Numbered from the stretch's first letter, positions 44,464 to 53,448 are shown. The stretch is 64,000 bases of DNA from Lentisphaerae bacterium GWF2_45_14 (GCA_001804785.1 MHBG01000066.1:1-64000), one strand, 5' to 3'. Notes: generated by a model not told the origin, from the sequence alone. Translations and numbers: made by a program.

Positions 44464-45750
44464 ATGCAGAAGTCGGAGATATTTAAAAAAGACCGGAAAT
44501 ATGTGTGGCATCCCTACACCCAGGAAAAACATTCATCGAACATCGTCATCACTGGCGGACAGGGAGCACGGCTCTTCACTGACAACGGAAGAATACTCAT
44601 TGACGCCGTGTCCTCGTGGTGGGTCAATCTCCACGGGCATGCCAATACATATATTGCCGACAAGATAGCCGAGCAGTCACGAAAACTGGAGCACGTCATC
44701 TTCGGCGGCTTTACCCACGCCCCCGCGGTAGAACTTGCGGAAAGACTGCTGCGCCATCTTCCGTCCGGACAGTCAAAAATATTTTATTCGGACAACGGCT
44801 CTACCTCCGTCGAAATAGGTCTCAAAATGGCATGTCAGTACTGGTTCAATAAAGAAGCCAAAAGAACAAAAATCATCTCTTTTAACGGGGCTTACCATGG
44901 CGACACGATTGGAACGATGTCGGTGGGGGCAAGGACGGTCTTCTCCAACCCATTCAAACCCTACATGTTTGAAAATATTTTTATAGATGCACCCGTCAGC
45001 GGACATGAAAATGAGGCGGTCGATCAACTTCGCAAGGCAATCTCCTCCGAAGACGTTATTGCATTTATCTTTGAACCGCTCGTTCAGGGTACGGCCGGAA
45101 TGGTGATGCACTCGGCAGACACCCTTTCGCAGATGATAAAAATCTGTCGGGAGAACAATGTCCTGACGATAGCCGATGAAGTCGCCACGGGCTTCGGACG
45201 CACGGGAAAGTTTTTTGCGTCCGATTACCTTTCCGAGACAGCGGATATCATCTGCCTGTCCAAGGGAATAACCGGCGGCTTCATGGCGCTCGGGGCGACG
45301 AGCTGCACAGAAGAAATATATTCCGCCTTTTATGACGACAGCAAGATGAAAACATTCTTCCACGGACATTCATACACGGCGAACCCTCTCGCATGTTCTG
45401 CGGCGCTGGCTAGCCTGGACATTATGGAGGATGAAAAGACGTGGCGCGATATAGAGCGTATCTCATTGAGACATACGAGTTTTCTCCAGGATATCGAAAA
45501 ATACGCTCCTGCGGTTTCATCAAGACAGCTGGGTACTATTGCCGTCGTGGAAATAAAAACATCTGAAGAAACATCCTATTTCAATCCCGCCCGCGACACA
45601 CTTTATAATTTCTTCATTGAAAACGGCGTGATTCTGCGCCCGCTGGGAAATGTCATCTATATTCTTCCGCCATACTGCATAAGCGATGAAGAACTTGACC
45701 TTGTGTATGGAATCATTGAGAAGGCCGTCATAAAGTTCGCCCCAGCCTGA
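44464..45750 (+). CDS. bioA: Adenosylmethionine-8-amino-7-oxononanoate aminotransferase
   Basis: PLP enzyme of biotin synthesis (428 residues) making 7,8-diaminopelargonate with SAM as amino donor. SSWWVNLHGHAN and the PLP lysine in LSKGITGGFMALGAT (Lys267) are characteristic, as is VWHPYTQ at the N-terminus. No other bio genes are in the window. TATAAT (44444-44449) lies only 14 bp before the ATG and there is no clear ribosome binding site, so the mRNA may be nearly leaderless. Confidence 0.93.
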   Translation: MQKSEIFKKDRKYVWHPYTQEKHSSNIVITGGQGARLFTDNGRILIDAVSSWWVNLHGHANTYIADKIAEQSRKLEHVIFGGFTHAPAVELAERLLRHLPSGQSKIFYSDNGSTSVEIGLKMACQYWFNKEAKRTKIISFNGAYHGDTIGTMSVGARTVFSNPFKPYMFENIFIDAPVSGHENEAVDQLRKAISSEDVIAFIFEPLVQGTAGMVMHSADTLSQMIKICRENNVLTIADEVATGFGRTGKFFASDYLSETADIICLSKGITGGFMALGATSCTEEIYSAFYDDSKMKTFFHGHSYTANPLACSAALASLDIMEDEKTWRDIERISLRHTSFLQDIEKYAPAVSSRQLGTIAVVEIKTSEETSYFNPARDTLYNFFIENGVILRPLGNVIYILPPYCISDEELDLVYGIIEKAVIKFAPA

Positions 45751-45884
45751 TGGTTATTCTTCCGCAGCAACACACCGCATATTCTTTCTTGTTTTTTATT
45801 ATTTAAGATAGACGCAGGTTGTTTTTAAGTAATTAGACGGTTATAGTCTTCTTCATGGAAAGAAATAGGATGGAGGGGATTATC

Positions 45885-46625
45885 GTGTCTGATAAAGAAT
45901 TTCCAGCTGAAAATTCGATTGCCGAACTGGCAACAAAACCGTGTTGGAACTTCCTCAGTTCCGCGGCACATGACCTCAGAACACCGCTCAATTCGATAAT
46001 AGGGTTCAGCGACATGCTCAAAGGAGATGGCGATGAAGCCCACCGCAGAATGGCAGAGCATATCTATGACAACGGTCATATCCTACTCAATATGCTGAGC
46101 CGGATTATCGAGTACAGCAAGCTGGAAACAGGAGGGCTCCCGGCAATACCGTCGGAATGCGACCTGAAGGCGGAAACGGAATGCTGCATAAGCGAAATAG
46201 CAAAAACACATCCATCAACGCATCAAATAGAACTTGAATGGAATCTTGAAAACTCCGATTTCATCACTGATTCGTATATATTCAAAAGGATAGTTACAGA
46301 ACTGCTCTCAAACGCGGCGGCCTTTTCGCCCGAATCTTCAGAAATAAAGCTTTCGGTATCCGGCGTTCAGGATAACGACGGGAAAGAATTGATCCAGATT
46401 GACATATGTGACAGAGGTTTGGGAATTCCGCCGGAAAAAACAAATCTCATTTTCATGCCAGGCGAAAAGGCAGGAATGTATGCGGAAGGTTACAAAGAAG
46501 GACTCGGACTCGGACTCGCCTATGCCGGAAAAGCTGCGGAATTACTGGGAGGTGCCGTAAAATTAAAACCCCGCGAAGGCGGAGGCAGTATTTTTACACT
46601 ATATCTTCCTGCCGTCAAGGAATAA
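45885..46625 (+). CDS. Soluble orphan sensor histidine kinase
   Basis: 246 residues from the GTG at 45885, chosen because GGAGGGG lies six bases before it; an ATG ten codons upstream has no site. HisKA with phospho-acceptor His in SSAAHDLRTPLNSIIGFSDML, then HATPase with LLSNAAAFSP, DRGLGIPPE and GLGLGLAYAG. No membrane helix, PAS or receiver domain. It probably reads an upstream partner in the cytosol; its response regulator is not adjacent. Confidence 0.87.
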   Translation: MSDKEFPAENSIAELATKPCWNFLSSAAHDLRTPLNSIIGFSDMLKGDGDEAHRRMAEHIYDNGHILLNMLSRIIEYSKLETGGLPAIPSECDLKAETECCISEIAKTHPSTHQIELEWNLENSDFITDSYIFKRIVTELLSNAAAFSPESSEIKLSVSGVQDNDGKELIQIDICDRGLGIPPEKTNLIFMPGEKAGMYAEGYKEGLGLGLAYAGKAAELLGGAVKLKPREGGGSIFTLYLPAVKE

Positions 46626-47516
46626 TCATTCCTGATAAAATGCCATTCCGGCATAACTCACGCAGTGTGACCAATCACCGCTTATCTCGCCGGAACTGGT
46701 ATACTCAACGAGTTCTGAATTTATGCGCCTCCCCTCGGAAGCAAGTTTTTTCAGGAGCGAAAGCAGTATCATTATAGGATTGGCTCCGCATATCGTCGTA
46801 CCCGTTGATTTCACGTATTCGCCGAACCCCCCGGGATCAAGCGCTTTTATCTTCTCAACAGCCCCCATATCAAGTTTCTTAAGGTTCTGTTTAATATTGC
46901 TCCGGAAAGGCACATAGCTGAAATAAGAACCGAAATGCGTAAAATCTGAGCTTATTATCCAGAGTGTATCGTCACGCCAGAGTTTCTTAAGGGAATCGGC
47001 TATTTTAGCGGCGGAAACCGTATCTACGTATCCACAGATAAAAGGAATGAGTTTAAAGTCCTTTAGAATTTCCTGCGCGATGGGCAGCTCGACCTCGAGT
47101 GAATGCTCCGGCAGATGCGCCTCATCTAACATCTGGATCAGCGGAGAATTTTCAGAGAGAACGGAATTCACGGAATTCACATCCACGGGAACATCTCCGA
47201 TCGGAGTTCTGAACGATTCAGAACTTGAAGCGGCAAGGCCTTGGAAAGGAACATGGTGAGAAGGAGCCAAGATCAGTACCTTATCATATTTTCTCCCGCG
47301 TGTCCGCAACAACGTCTTGACTGCCGTCATGCCAGAGAAGGAATAACCGGCATGAGGAAGTATAAGAGCCCTCGCAGCAGGACCGGAAGCATCGTCGTCA
47401 ATTTCCAAAGACACTTTTTCAATCATATCAAATATCTGGTCTTGAAGCGTTTCGGCGTCGCCATCGTAGAATTTTCCGGCCACTGCCGGTTTGCGAATCT
47501 TCAAAGATGAATCCAT
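46626..47516 (-). CDS. MEMO1-family protein (AmmeMemoRadiSam system protein B)
   Basis: 296 residues. The family signature is complete: IRKPAVAGKFYDGDA, ILPHAGYSFSGMTAVK, LAPSHHV, SSDFTHFG and the C-terminal SYAGMAF. Family proteins share the extradiol dioxygenase fold; in bacteria they often occur with an AMMECR1 protein and a radical SAM enzyme, but neither partner is in this window. The start at 47516 is set by GGGGAGAG; two upstream in-frame ATGs are less supported. Confidence 0.88.
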   Translation of the reverse strand: MDSSLKIRKPAVAGKFYDGDAETLQDQIFDMIEKVSLEIDDDASGPAARALILPHAGYSFSGMTAVKTLLRTRGRKYDKVLILAPSHHVPFQGLAASSSESFRTPIGDVPVDVNSVNSVLSENSPLIQMLDEAHLPEHSLEVELPIAQEILKDFKLIPFICGYVDTVSAAKIADSLKKLWRDDTLWIISSDFTHFGSYFSYVPFRSNIKQNLKKLDMGAVEKIKALDPGGFGEYVKSTGTTICGANPIMILLSLLKKLASEGRRINSELVEYTSSGEISGDWSHCVSYAGMAFYQE

Positions 47517-47603
47517 GATAGCTCTCCCCATTTTTATCCCTCTGCTCTTATTTAATACCGGAACAGGCATTTTTTCAAGTTTTTTCCCATATATTAAGCC
47601 GCC

Positions 47604-47632
47604 TTGAATTCAAAATTAAATCAGGCTATAAT
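47604..47632 (+). promoter_or_regulatory. Promoter of the 59-residue membrane protein
   Basis: TTGAAT (47604-47609), 17-bp spacer and a perfect TATAAT (47627-47632), 33 bp before the ATG at 47666. A clear promoter in a region that otherwise shows no long ORF supports the small gene. Confidence 0.7.
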
Positions 47633-47665
47633 ATTAGAGAGGATAAAATAAGGGAAAATATCATC

Positions 47666-47845
47666 ATGGATGAGGAAAAGGGACCAGAAAAACTCAAAAG
47701 CACTTCATCTGTAATAATCATTGTGTTAATGTTGCTGGCGCTCGGGGCGATGGTTGTTATCGGCATCTTTATAATGTCATCGCAGAAAAGCGGCAAGAAA
47801 GACATTGAAGACCAGCGGAAGCTCATCAAGGTAAACTGGGAATAA
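47666..47845 (+). CDS. Small single-pass membrane protein (59 residues)
   Basis: Starts MDEEKGPEKLKSTSS, then a hydrophobic helix (about 16-38: VIIIVLMLLALGAMVVIGIFI), then a short charged tail ending KLIKVNWE. Charge pattern suggests N-in or N-out single-pass protein. No known family. A good promoter (47604-47632) lies upstream; the gene ends 1 bp from the convergent sigma-factor gene. Possible regulator or scaffold of the neighbouring sigma factor or kinase is a guess only. Confidence 0.6.
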   Translation: MDEEKGPEKLKSTSSVIIIVLMLLALGAMVVIGIFIMSSQKSGKKDIEDQRKLIKVNWE

Positions 47846-47846
47846 A

Positions 47847-48443
47847 TTACTCCAGATCGGCCTCCAGCCGTTTGAATTCCGCCTTCAGTTTTTCAAGCAC
47901 GCGTTTTTTGTAGACGTATATGCTTTTTTCGGAAAGCTTAAGGGCGGATGCTATGTATTCCGCGCTATGGCCTTCGGAAAGCATCTCCCACGTTTTTCTT
48001 ACACTTTCATCAAAAGACACAGAAACATTCTTCCAAGCCATCCGGGAAAGATGATTGCGCCACTCCTCTTCGGCCAGTTTGTTTATGGCCGGAACTTCGG
48101 ATAGTTCGTCCGACACGGCCTCGGAAATATCCGACAGGCTGACATTCTGCCGCTGCTCACGAAAATTATTTCTAGCGGCATTGACCGTAATTCTCGCAAG
48201 ATAGCTCCTGAAGCGGCCCTTTTCGGGACTGTACTTAAAGGTCTTTATTATATTCGACAGCTTCGTCAGTACCTGCTGGGCTATTTCCTGAGAATCATGA
48301 TGAGACAGTCCGGTTTTTCTCGCAACACCATAAATATAGCCCTGGTAATAATAAACGAATTCATACCATGCATGGGTATTTTCAGAATCCCCGATGCGCT
48401 GGAGAAGGGTACCCCGTGTCCGCATACTGTCGTGCTCAGACAT
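47847..48443 (-). CDS. ECF-type RNA polymerase sigma factor
   Basis: 198 residues. Sigma2 region around HDSQEIAQQVLTKLSNIIKTFKYSPEKGRFRSYLARITVNAARN (the RFRSYL..I..N..R pattern), sigma4-like helix-turn-helix near the end (GHSAEYIASALKLSEKSIYVYKKRVLEKLK). Similar PVC proteins are annotated as ECF sigma factors; no anti-sigma factor is recognisable nearby, though the 59-residue membrane protein lies convergent. AAGG precedes the ATG. Divergent from the charged secreted proteins, sharing a 103-bp upstream region. Confidence 0.85.
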   Translation of the reverse strand: MSEHDSMRTRGTLLQRIGDSENTHAWYEFVYYYQGYIYGVARKTGLSHHDSQEIAQQVLTKLSNIIKTFKYSPEKGRFRSYLARITVNAARNNFREQRQNVSLSDISEAVSDELSEVPAINKLAEEEWRNHLSRMAWKNVSVSFDESVRKTWEMLSEGHSAEYIASALKLSEKSIYVYKKRVLEKLKAEFKRLEADLE

Positions 48444-48546
48444 AAAAAAAACCTTCTTTTTTTCGACTATTATATCATTTGCTGTAAGATTTGTCTATTC
48501 CAATGTGTAATAACTGTAGAAACCGTTTAAAAAAGGAGAACACAGC

Positions 48547-48906
48547 ATGAAAAAGACAATCACAATGACAGCCGCCGCAATTCTCTTTGCCGCAATAACC
48601 AACATCCAGGCGGCAGCAGATTCCTCAAATGAAGAAGAGATGTCAAAAGGAGAACAGGTAAAAGAAAGGCATCAGGAGAAAAGGGCAGAGATGAAAGAGA
48701 AGGTTGAGGAAAGACGAGACAATGTCAAAGAAAAAATCGAGGAGAAAAGGGCCGAGATGAAAGAGAAGGTCGAGGAAAGACGAGACAATGTCAAAGAAAA
48801 AATCGAGGAGAAAAGGGCTGGGGCCCGGGAAAAAAGGCATGAGAGGAGAACAAATAAGGCTTCAGGAGGAAAGGGCACCGGAAGATGTGCCGGCGGCAAA
48901 AAATAG
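48547..48906 (+). CDS. Secreted highly charged helical protein with a 22-residue repeat
   Basis: 119 residues. Signal peptide about 1-24 (MKKTITMTAAAILFAAITN, then QAAA). The mature part is nearly all Lys, Glu, Arg and Met. A 22-residue, 66-bp unit (EKRAEMKEKVEERRDNVKEK IE) is repeated in tandem at 48676-48741 and 48742-48807, with a third partial copy. Probably a long exported helix. AAGGAGAA precedes the ATG. A paralogue follows. The gene is divergent from the sigma factor, possibly its target. Confidence 0.75.
   Translation: MKKTITMTAAAILFAAITNIQAAADSSNEEEMSKGEQVKERHQEKRAEMKEKVEERRDNVKEKIEEKRAEMKEKVEERRDNVKEKIEEKRAGAREKRHERRTNKASGGKGTGRCAGGKK
48676..48807 (+). repeat. Tandem 66-bp repeat inside the charged secreted protein gene
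   Basis: Two copies of a 66-bp unit (48676-48741 and 48742-48807) differ at only a few bases, with a partial third copy to about 48820. The high identity suggests recent expansion, so copy number may vary between strains. Confidence 0.8.
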
Positions 48907-48948
48907 ATTAAAAAGATGACAAAAAATACAACAAAAGGAATTAATAAA

Positions 48949-49317
48949 ATGAAAAAGACAATCATCATAGCGGCAATCGCAATCCTTTGCACAGGAAGCA
49001 TCAACGCGGCGGCACAGAATTCAGAAGTACCTGAAAATTCAGGAATGAGAGAAAGAAAGGAAAACTGCGAGAGAAAAGGCGGGGGGGAAATAAGGAAAAA
49101 AGCAGAAGCGCTTAGGGCCGAAATGAAACAGAAAATGGATGCTAAAAGAGCTGAAATCAAAGCATTGCATGAAGAAATGAAACAGAAAATGGACGCATTG
49201 AAGGCCGAGGGCGAAAAAAAGAGAAGCGAAATGCAGGCAAAAAGACAGAATGAAAATCAGAACAAACGTAACGGAAACAGTGAAAATGGCGGAGCGGACG
49301 GCGACGATAATATATAA
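48949..49317 (+). CDS. Second secreted charged helical protein (paralogue)
   Basis: 122 residues from the ATG at 48949, behind AAAGGAATTAATAAA. The signal peptide (MKKTIIIAAIAILCTGSINA) matches the start of the upstream protein, pointing to a duplicated gene. The mature part is Glu/Lys/Met-rich with heptad-like LR/MKQKMDAKRAEIKALHEEMKQKMDALKAEG runs, so probably a coiled coil. It ends in an Asn/Asp/Gly tail. Function unknown. A strong terminator follows at 49339. Confidence 0.75.
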   Translation: MKKTIIIAAIAILCTGSINAAAQNSEVPENSGMRERKENCERKGGGEIRKKAEALRAEMKQKMDAKRAEIKALHEEMKQKMDALKAEGEKKRSEMQAKRQNENQNKRNGNSENGGADGDDNI

Positions 49318-49338
49318 TAACAGCATTTGCCTTGCCTC

Positions 49339-49379
49339 CCCCTTTTCCCTTTGCATTAGGGAAAAGGGGATTTATTTTT
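49339..49379 (+). terminator. Intrinsic terminator after the charged secreted proteins
   Basis: CCCCTTTTCCCT (49339-49350) pairs perfectly over 12 bp with AGGGAAAAGGGG (49358-49369), followed by a T-rich ATTTATTTTTG stretch. It separates the secreted proteins from the kinase at 49461. Confidence 0.85.
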
Positions 49380-49419
49380 GTCATAAAAAAGCTCAATAAG
49401 ATTTGAATCTTGGTAGAAG

Positions 49420-49448
49420 TGGAAACAATTTCTAGGAATGAATATAAG
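49420..49448 (+). promoter_or_regulatory. Candidate promoter of the zinc-ribbon kinase
   Basis: TGGAAA (49420-49425), 17-bp spacer, TATAAG (49443-49448). The ATG is 12 bp after the -10 box, with no ribosome binding site, so transcript and start codon would nearly coincide. Weaker than the other promoters called. Confidence 0.4.
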
Positions 49449-49460
49449 ATTGATACTTAA

Positions 49461-50876
49461 ATGAGTTCTCTAAAATTTAAATGTCCGCATTGTGGTCAAA
49501 AGCTCGAAGCGGATGTCGAAATGTTCGGGAATATAAAGACATGCCCGGCATGTAACAGAAAGCTGCTCGTCCCGGACTCTCGCCTATGCCCGGGAATTCA
49601 ACTTGGGAACTTTACCCTGCAAAGACGCATAGGAATAGGCGGGATGGGAGAAGTCTGGCTGGCGGAACAACAGCCGATGGGTCGTCGGGCAGCCCTCAAA
49701 ATCATGCGTGAAAAGCTGAATGAGGATTCTTATTTTCAAAAACGCTTCATGAGAGAAATCAAAAACTCAGGGCAACTGAACCATCCGAACATCGCGACCG
49801 CTTATCTTGCTGGAACTGATAATAATATTCAATATATGGCAATGGAATACATCGAAGGAGATACCCTCGAAGAGAGAATTAAAAAAGGTCCTCTTAAAGA
49901 GGGTGAGGCCATAAAAGTAGTATCGGACATCGCCAGCGGGCTTGATTATGCGTGGACCAATTTCAAAATGATTCACCGCGACATAAAACCCTCAAATATA
50001 ATGATAAGTAATGGTGGAACAGTAAAACTTCTTGATTTAGGCATAGCCAGAAATCTTCTTGAAAGCAATCAGACGTTCCTTACAACCTGCGCGGGAGAAA
50101 TCTTTGGCACCCCGCACTACATGAGTCCGGAACAGGCACAAAATGGGAAAGATATCGACTGCCGTGCCGATATATATTCTCTAGGAATCGTTCTCCATGA
50201 AATGCTGACAACTAAGCCTCCTTTCGACGCGGACTCTCCGGTAGAAGTAGTTGCTCAGCATATTTTTGCGCCAAGGCCCGATCTTCATCTCTCACATAAC
50301 ATTTCAAAGCAAACCGCGGCGCTGGCCCGGAAAATGATAGAGCAGGACCCCGACAAACGTTTCAAAAGCTGGAAGGAATTAATCGACGGAATATCAAATC
50401 CGACTGAGGAAATCGCCCCAAAACATTTTAGACTGAACCTGAAAACTTTCATAATAATCGCATTATCAGCGCTTATCCTTTTAGTATTAGCCGTCATGCT
50501 CTTCTTCAAGGGAAAGCCGGAGATGATCACCAAGGAAAAAACAGTTCCGGCGCAAACATCAAAACTTGATGAAAAAGAAAAAGTCACTTCGACTCGGAAA
50601 TCTATTGATCTTTCACAGGCACAGGCGGAGGCGGCAAAAAAAATATTAAATCAGATGTATAAAAAAATTGACCAGGTTCACCAGAAGGCCACTCAAGAAA
50701 AAGGCGGCAGACAAAGGAAATTTTATTTCATGCGGGAAATAAATCAAATCCGCAAGGATGCCTATAATGAGCTTAAAAAAGTAATGACGCCAGAGCAATA
50801 TGAGGATTTTTTAAAGAAACATCCGCCTCCGCGCAACTTTCAACAAGAAAGGCCACAGGATGAAGAGAAGAACTAA
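49461..50876 (+). CDS. Transmembrane Ser/Thr kinase with N-terminal zinc ribbon and an extracytoplasmic Spy/LTXXQ-like tail
   Basis: 471 residues. Zinc ribbon at 8-31 (Cys8/11/28/31). Kinase domain about 50-310: GIGGMGEV loop, Lys80, HRDIKPSN (172-179), GTPHYMSPEQA. DFG is replaced by DLG (192-194). One membrane helix (about 328-349). The outer tail (350-471) is charged and helical, ending QIRKDAYNELKKVMTPEQYEDF, which resembles the LTXXQ motif of Spy/CpxP-type envelope proteins. This and the neighbouring secreted charged proteins suggest an envelope-stress or envelope-binding role; inferred. Converges with hrpB, 3 bp apart. Confidence 0.83.
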   Translation: MSSLKFKCPHCGQKLEADVEMFGNIKTCPACNRKLLVPDSRLCPGIQLGNFTLQRRIGIGGMGEVWLAEQQPMGRRAALKIMREKLNEDSYFQKRFMREIKNSGQLNHPNIATAYLAGTDNNIQYMAMEYIEGDTLEERIKKGPLKEGEAIKVVSDIASGLDYAWTNFKMIHRDIKPSNIMISNGGTVKLLDLGIARNLLESNQTFLTTCAGEIFGTPHYMSPEQAQNGKDIDCRADIYSLGIVLHEMLTTKPPFDADSPVEVVAQHIFAPRPDLHLSHNISKQTAALARKMIEQDPDKRFKSWKELIDGISNPTEEIAPKHFRLNLKTFIIIALSALILLVLAVMLFFKGKPEMITKEKTVPAQTSKLDEKEKVTSTRKSIDLSQAQAEAAKKILNQMYKKIDQVHQKATQEKGGRQRKFYFMREINQIRKDAYNELKKVMTPEQYEDFLKKHPPPRNFQQERPQDEEKN

Positions 50877-50879
50877 TCC

Positions 50880-53372
50880 TCAGGAAGGTCGGGTTTTGCG
50901 GGTGGGGACTGAGTTTGCTGGATCGTCGGGCCAGAAGTGCCTGGGATAGCGGCCCTTCATCTCTTTTTTGACAAGCTCCCACGAGCCGCGCCAAAACGAC
51001 GGCAAATCAGAGGTGGTCTGTACGGGCCGCATCGCCGGAGAAAGAAGCTTGACTCTGATTTTAAGAAGCCCCCCGCGCAAGGCAGGGTGGATATTGCATC
51101 CGAACATTTCCTGGACGCGGACAGGAAGTTCTGGCTCCTCTCCCGAATAATCAATTCGTATTTTCGAGCCGGCGGGGGTTTCAAAGGATTCAGGGTATTC
51201 GCGGTCAAGTTTTCTTTTTGCTTCATACCCGAGAGATGATGAAAGGACTGCTTTAAGATCAAGCTTTTTAAGAGCGTCAAGGGAGCGTATCCCGTCAAAA
51301 AATGGTGCGAGCCAATCCTCCAGCGACGCAAGGAGCGCATTGTCGGACCAATCGGGCCATTCCCCGCTTGAGGAGCGGAAGGCGAAAATCACACGTTCGC
51401 GAATGGAAATACTTTCCTTCGCCCACGGCAGAACATGAAGTCCCTTGCGGCGTATGCCTGAGCATATCGCCTTTGAAAGGAGTTCCTGGGATGGAGAAGC
51501 AATAGGGATTGCGTCAAGGATGATAGCGCCAAGCTTTCTTTCCCTTACAACGCTGACAGCCTGACGTTCGTCATCAAATGAGACGTTATCACTTGTAATT
51601 ATTGCGGACGCAAAGTCTTTTCGGATAAAATCTTCCGAAAGCGGTAAAGCCAGGCGTATAACAGCTTCGGCGTCCGAGTCATCAAGTCTCAAGGCCGTTA
51701 TGAAAGGGGCATTGAATGAGGAGGAAATGTCTCTGAATTTAGCGCCTTTTCCATTTCTGAGAAGATAGTTAAGAGAGGCTGTTCCCCTTGATTTTCCTAT
51801 CCTGTCAGGATATGCCCGCGAAGCAATGTCTCCTGCCCTTTCAATATCCCGCGGCACATAGGAAAAACCCAACATTCGCAGGAGCTGTCCGCGAATAACA
51901 AGGACACGGCGGCACACATCAGGAAGCACCCCGCTCACATGTTTATTTTCCGCATAACGCCGGAGAAGCCTGATGCGTTCGCGGAAATCGGGGTCGAAGG
52001 AAGAGCCTGAAAAAGATACAATATCGCGTTCCTCCAGAAGCGCAGCTATTTCACAGGCAAGGGGAACAGAATCATCCGTCTTCGAACGAAGAAGCATTGC
52101 GCCGAGCCGCGGATGGACGGGGAGCCGGGCTATATCTCGCCCCAGCATGGTAACGCGTCCTGAATGGTCAAGGGCACCGAGTTCCATCAGAAGTTCTGAA
52201 GAAACGGTCATGGCCCCTGCCCCGGGCATATTGAGCCAGCGAAGTTTTTCAGGCGGAGCACCCCACGCGGCCAGCTCCAGACAAAGCGGAGTAAGGTCTG
52301 ATTCAAGGATTTCAGGGGTATTGAAGTAGGGAAGCTGACGGTGTTCATGTTCGTTCCAGAGCCTGATGCAGAGTCCCGGCCCGAGACGTCCGGCGCGACC
52401 CCGGCGCTGTTCGGCGGAAGCCTTAGAAATCCTTACGGTCTCAAGGGAACTCATTCCGCTGGACGGAGAAAAACGGGAAACCCGCGCGAACCCACTGTCT
52501 ATAACCGTACTTATACCTTCGATGGTAAGGCTTGTTTCAGCGATGTTCGTAGCGATTACAATCTTTCTGTGTCCGGGGGCCGGAGGCGCAAGTGCCTCAT
52601 CCTGGATACCGCGTTCAAGACTCCCGTAAAGAGGAATGACTGAAACGTCTTCAGGAACTTTGCCTTTCAGCAGTTCGGCGGCAGCATTTATCTCAAACGC
52701 GCCTGGAAGAAAAATCAGAACGCCGCCGGGCCGCTCACTGATCACGGAAATAGCCAGAGACGCGGCGCGGCCGGAAAGTTCCTGACGCCTTGGAAGAGGG
52801 CCTTCCCATTTGATTTCCACAGGGAAAGAGCGCCCTTCACATCTGACAATTTCACAATTCCCGATTGTATCGCGTATCGCCTCCACGTCGATGGTTGCGG
52901 ACATCACAAGCAGCCTAAGGTCCTCACGTAAGTTTTCCTGTATATCGAGACAGAGTGCCAGGCCGAGGTCGGCATTGATGCTCCGTTCATGAAACTCGTC
53001 AAAAATCACAAGTCCGATATCCGCAAGCTCCGGGTCGGACTGAATACGGCGTGTGAGGATACCTTCTGTCAGGATTTCTATTCTTGTCGAACGACTTACG
53101 CAACTTTCTCCCCGAACGCGCCATCCTGCTGTTTTTCCGGTCTCCTCTCCTAAAAGAGCCGAAATCCTCGAAGCGGCAGCACGGGCGGCGGCGCGGCGCG
53201 GTTCAAGCATTATTATGCGTCTCCCCTTCAGCCAAGGTTCATGCAGTAAAGATTGGGGAAGAAGCGTTGTCTTCCCTGCACCAGGTGGAGCAGATAAGAC
53301 GACGTTGTGGCAACGTGCCAGCGCTGTCTTGAGTTCGGGGATTATTTTAGTTACGGGAAGTTCTTCATTCAT
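50880..53372 (-). CDS. hrpB: ATP-dependent helicase HrpB
   Basis: 830-residue DEAH/DExH-box helicase. Walker A APPGAGKTT (28-36), DEFH (125-128), SAT motif (VMSATID), the QRRGRAGRLGPG motif VI, and the HrpB C-terminal domain ending RYPRHFWPDDPAN. Role in bacteria is unclear, likely RNA processing. Good match over full length. The start ATG is not strongly supported by a ribosome binding site. Terminator sequence (53405-53430) for the next gene lies just upstream. Confidence 0.95.
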   Translation of the reverse strand: MNEELPVTKIIPELKTALARCHNVVLSAPPGAGKTTLLPQSLLHEPWLKGRRIIMLEPRRAAARAAASRISALLGEETGKTAGWRVRGESCVSRSTRIEILTEGILTRRIQSDPELADIGLVIFDEFHERSINADLGLALCLDIQENLREDLRLLVMSATIDVEAIRDTIGNCEIVRCEGRSFPVEIKWEGPLPRRQELSGRAASLAISVISERPGGVLIFLPGAFEINAAAELLKGKVPEDVSVIPLYGSLERGIQDEALAPPAPGHRKIVIATNIAETSLTIEGISTVIDSGFARVSRFSPSSGMSSLETVRISKASAEQRRGRAGRLGPGLCIRLWNEHEHRQLPYFNTPEILESDLTPLCLELAAWGAPPEKLRWLNMPGAGAMTVSSELLMELGALDHSGRVTMLGRDIARLPVHPRLGAMLLRSKTDDSVPLACEIAALLEERDIVSFSGSSFDPDFRERIRLLRRYAENKHVSGVLPDVCRRVLVIRGQLLRMLGFSYVPRDIERAGDIASRAYPDRIGKSRGTASLNYLLRNGKGAKFRDISSSFNAPFITALRLDDSDAEAVIRLALPLSEDFIRKDFASAIITSDNVSFDDERQAVSVVRERKLGAIILDAIPIASPSQELLSKAICSGIRRKGLHVLPWAKESISIRERVIFAFRSSSGEWPDWSDNALLASLEDWLAPFFDGIRSLDALKKLDLKAVLSSSLGYEAKRKLDREYPESFETPAGSKIRIDYSGEEPELPVRVQEMFGCNIHPALRGGLLKIRVKLLSPAMRPVQTTSDLPSFWRGSWELVKKEMKGRYPRHFWPDDPANSVPTRKTRPS

Positions 53373-53392
53373 GTTGTTTTAAATTCTTAAAA

Positions 53393-53430
53393 AATCAAAA
53401 AAAATGCCGCGGTGTTTTTCATCCGCGGCA
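53393..53430 (-). terminator. Intrinsic terminator of the 214-residue secreted protein gene
   Basis: TGCCGCGG (53405-53412) pairs perfectly with CCGCGGCA (53423-53430). On the minus strand the stem is followed by a T tract (the A run at 53393-53404 on the plus strand), as expected for the gene at 53449. Confidence 0.85.
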
Positions 53431-53448
53431 CGAAAAACTACCCAACAA

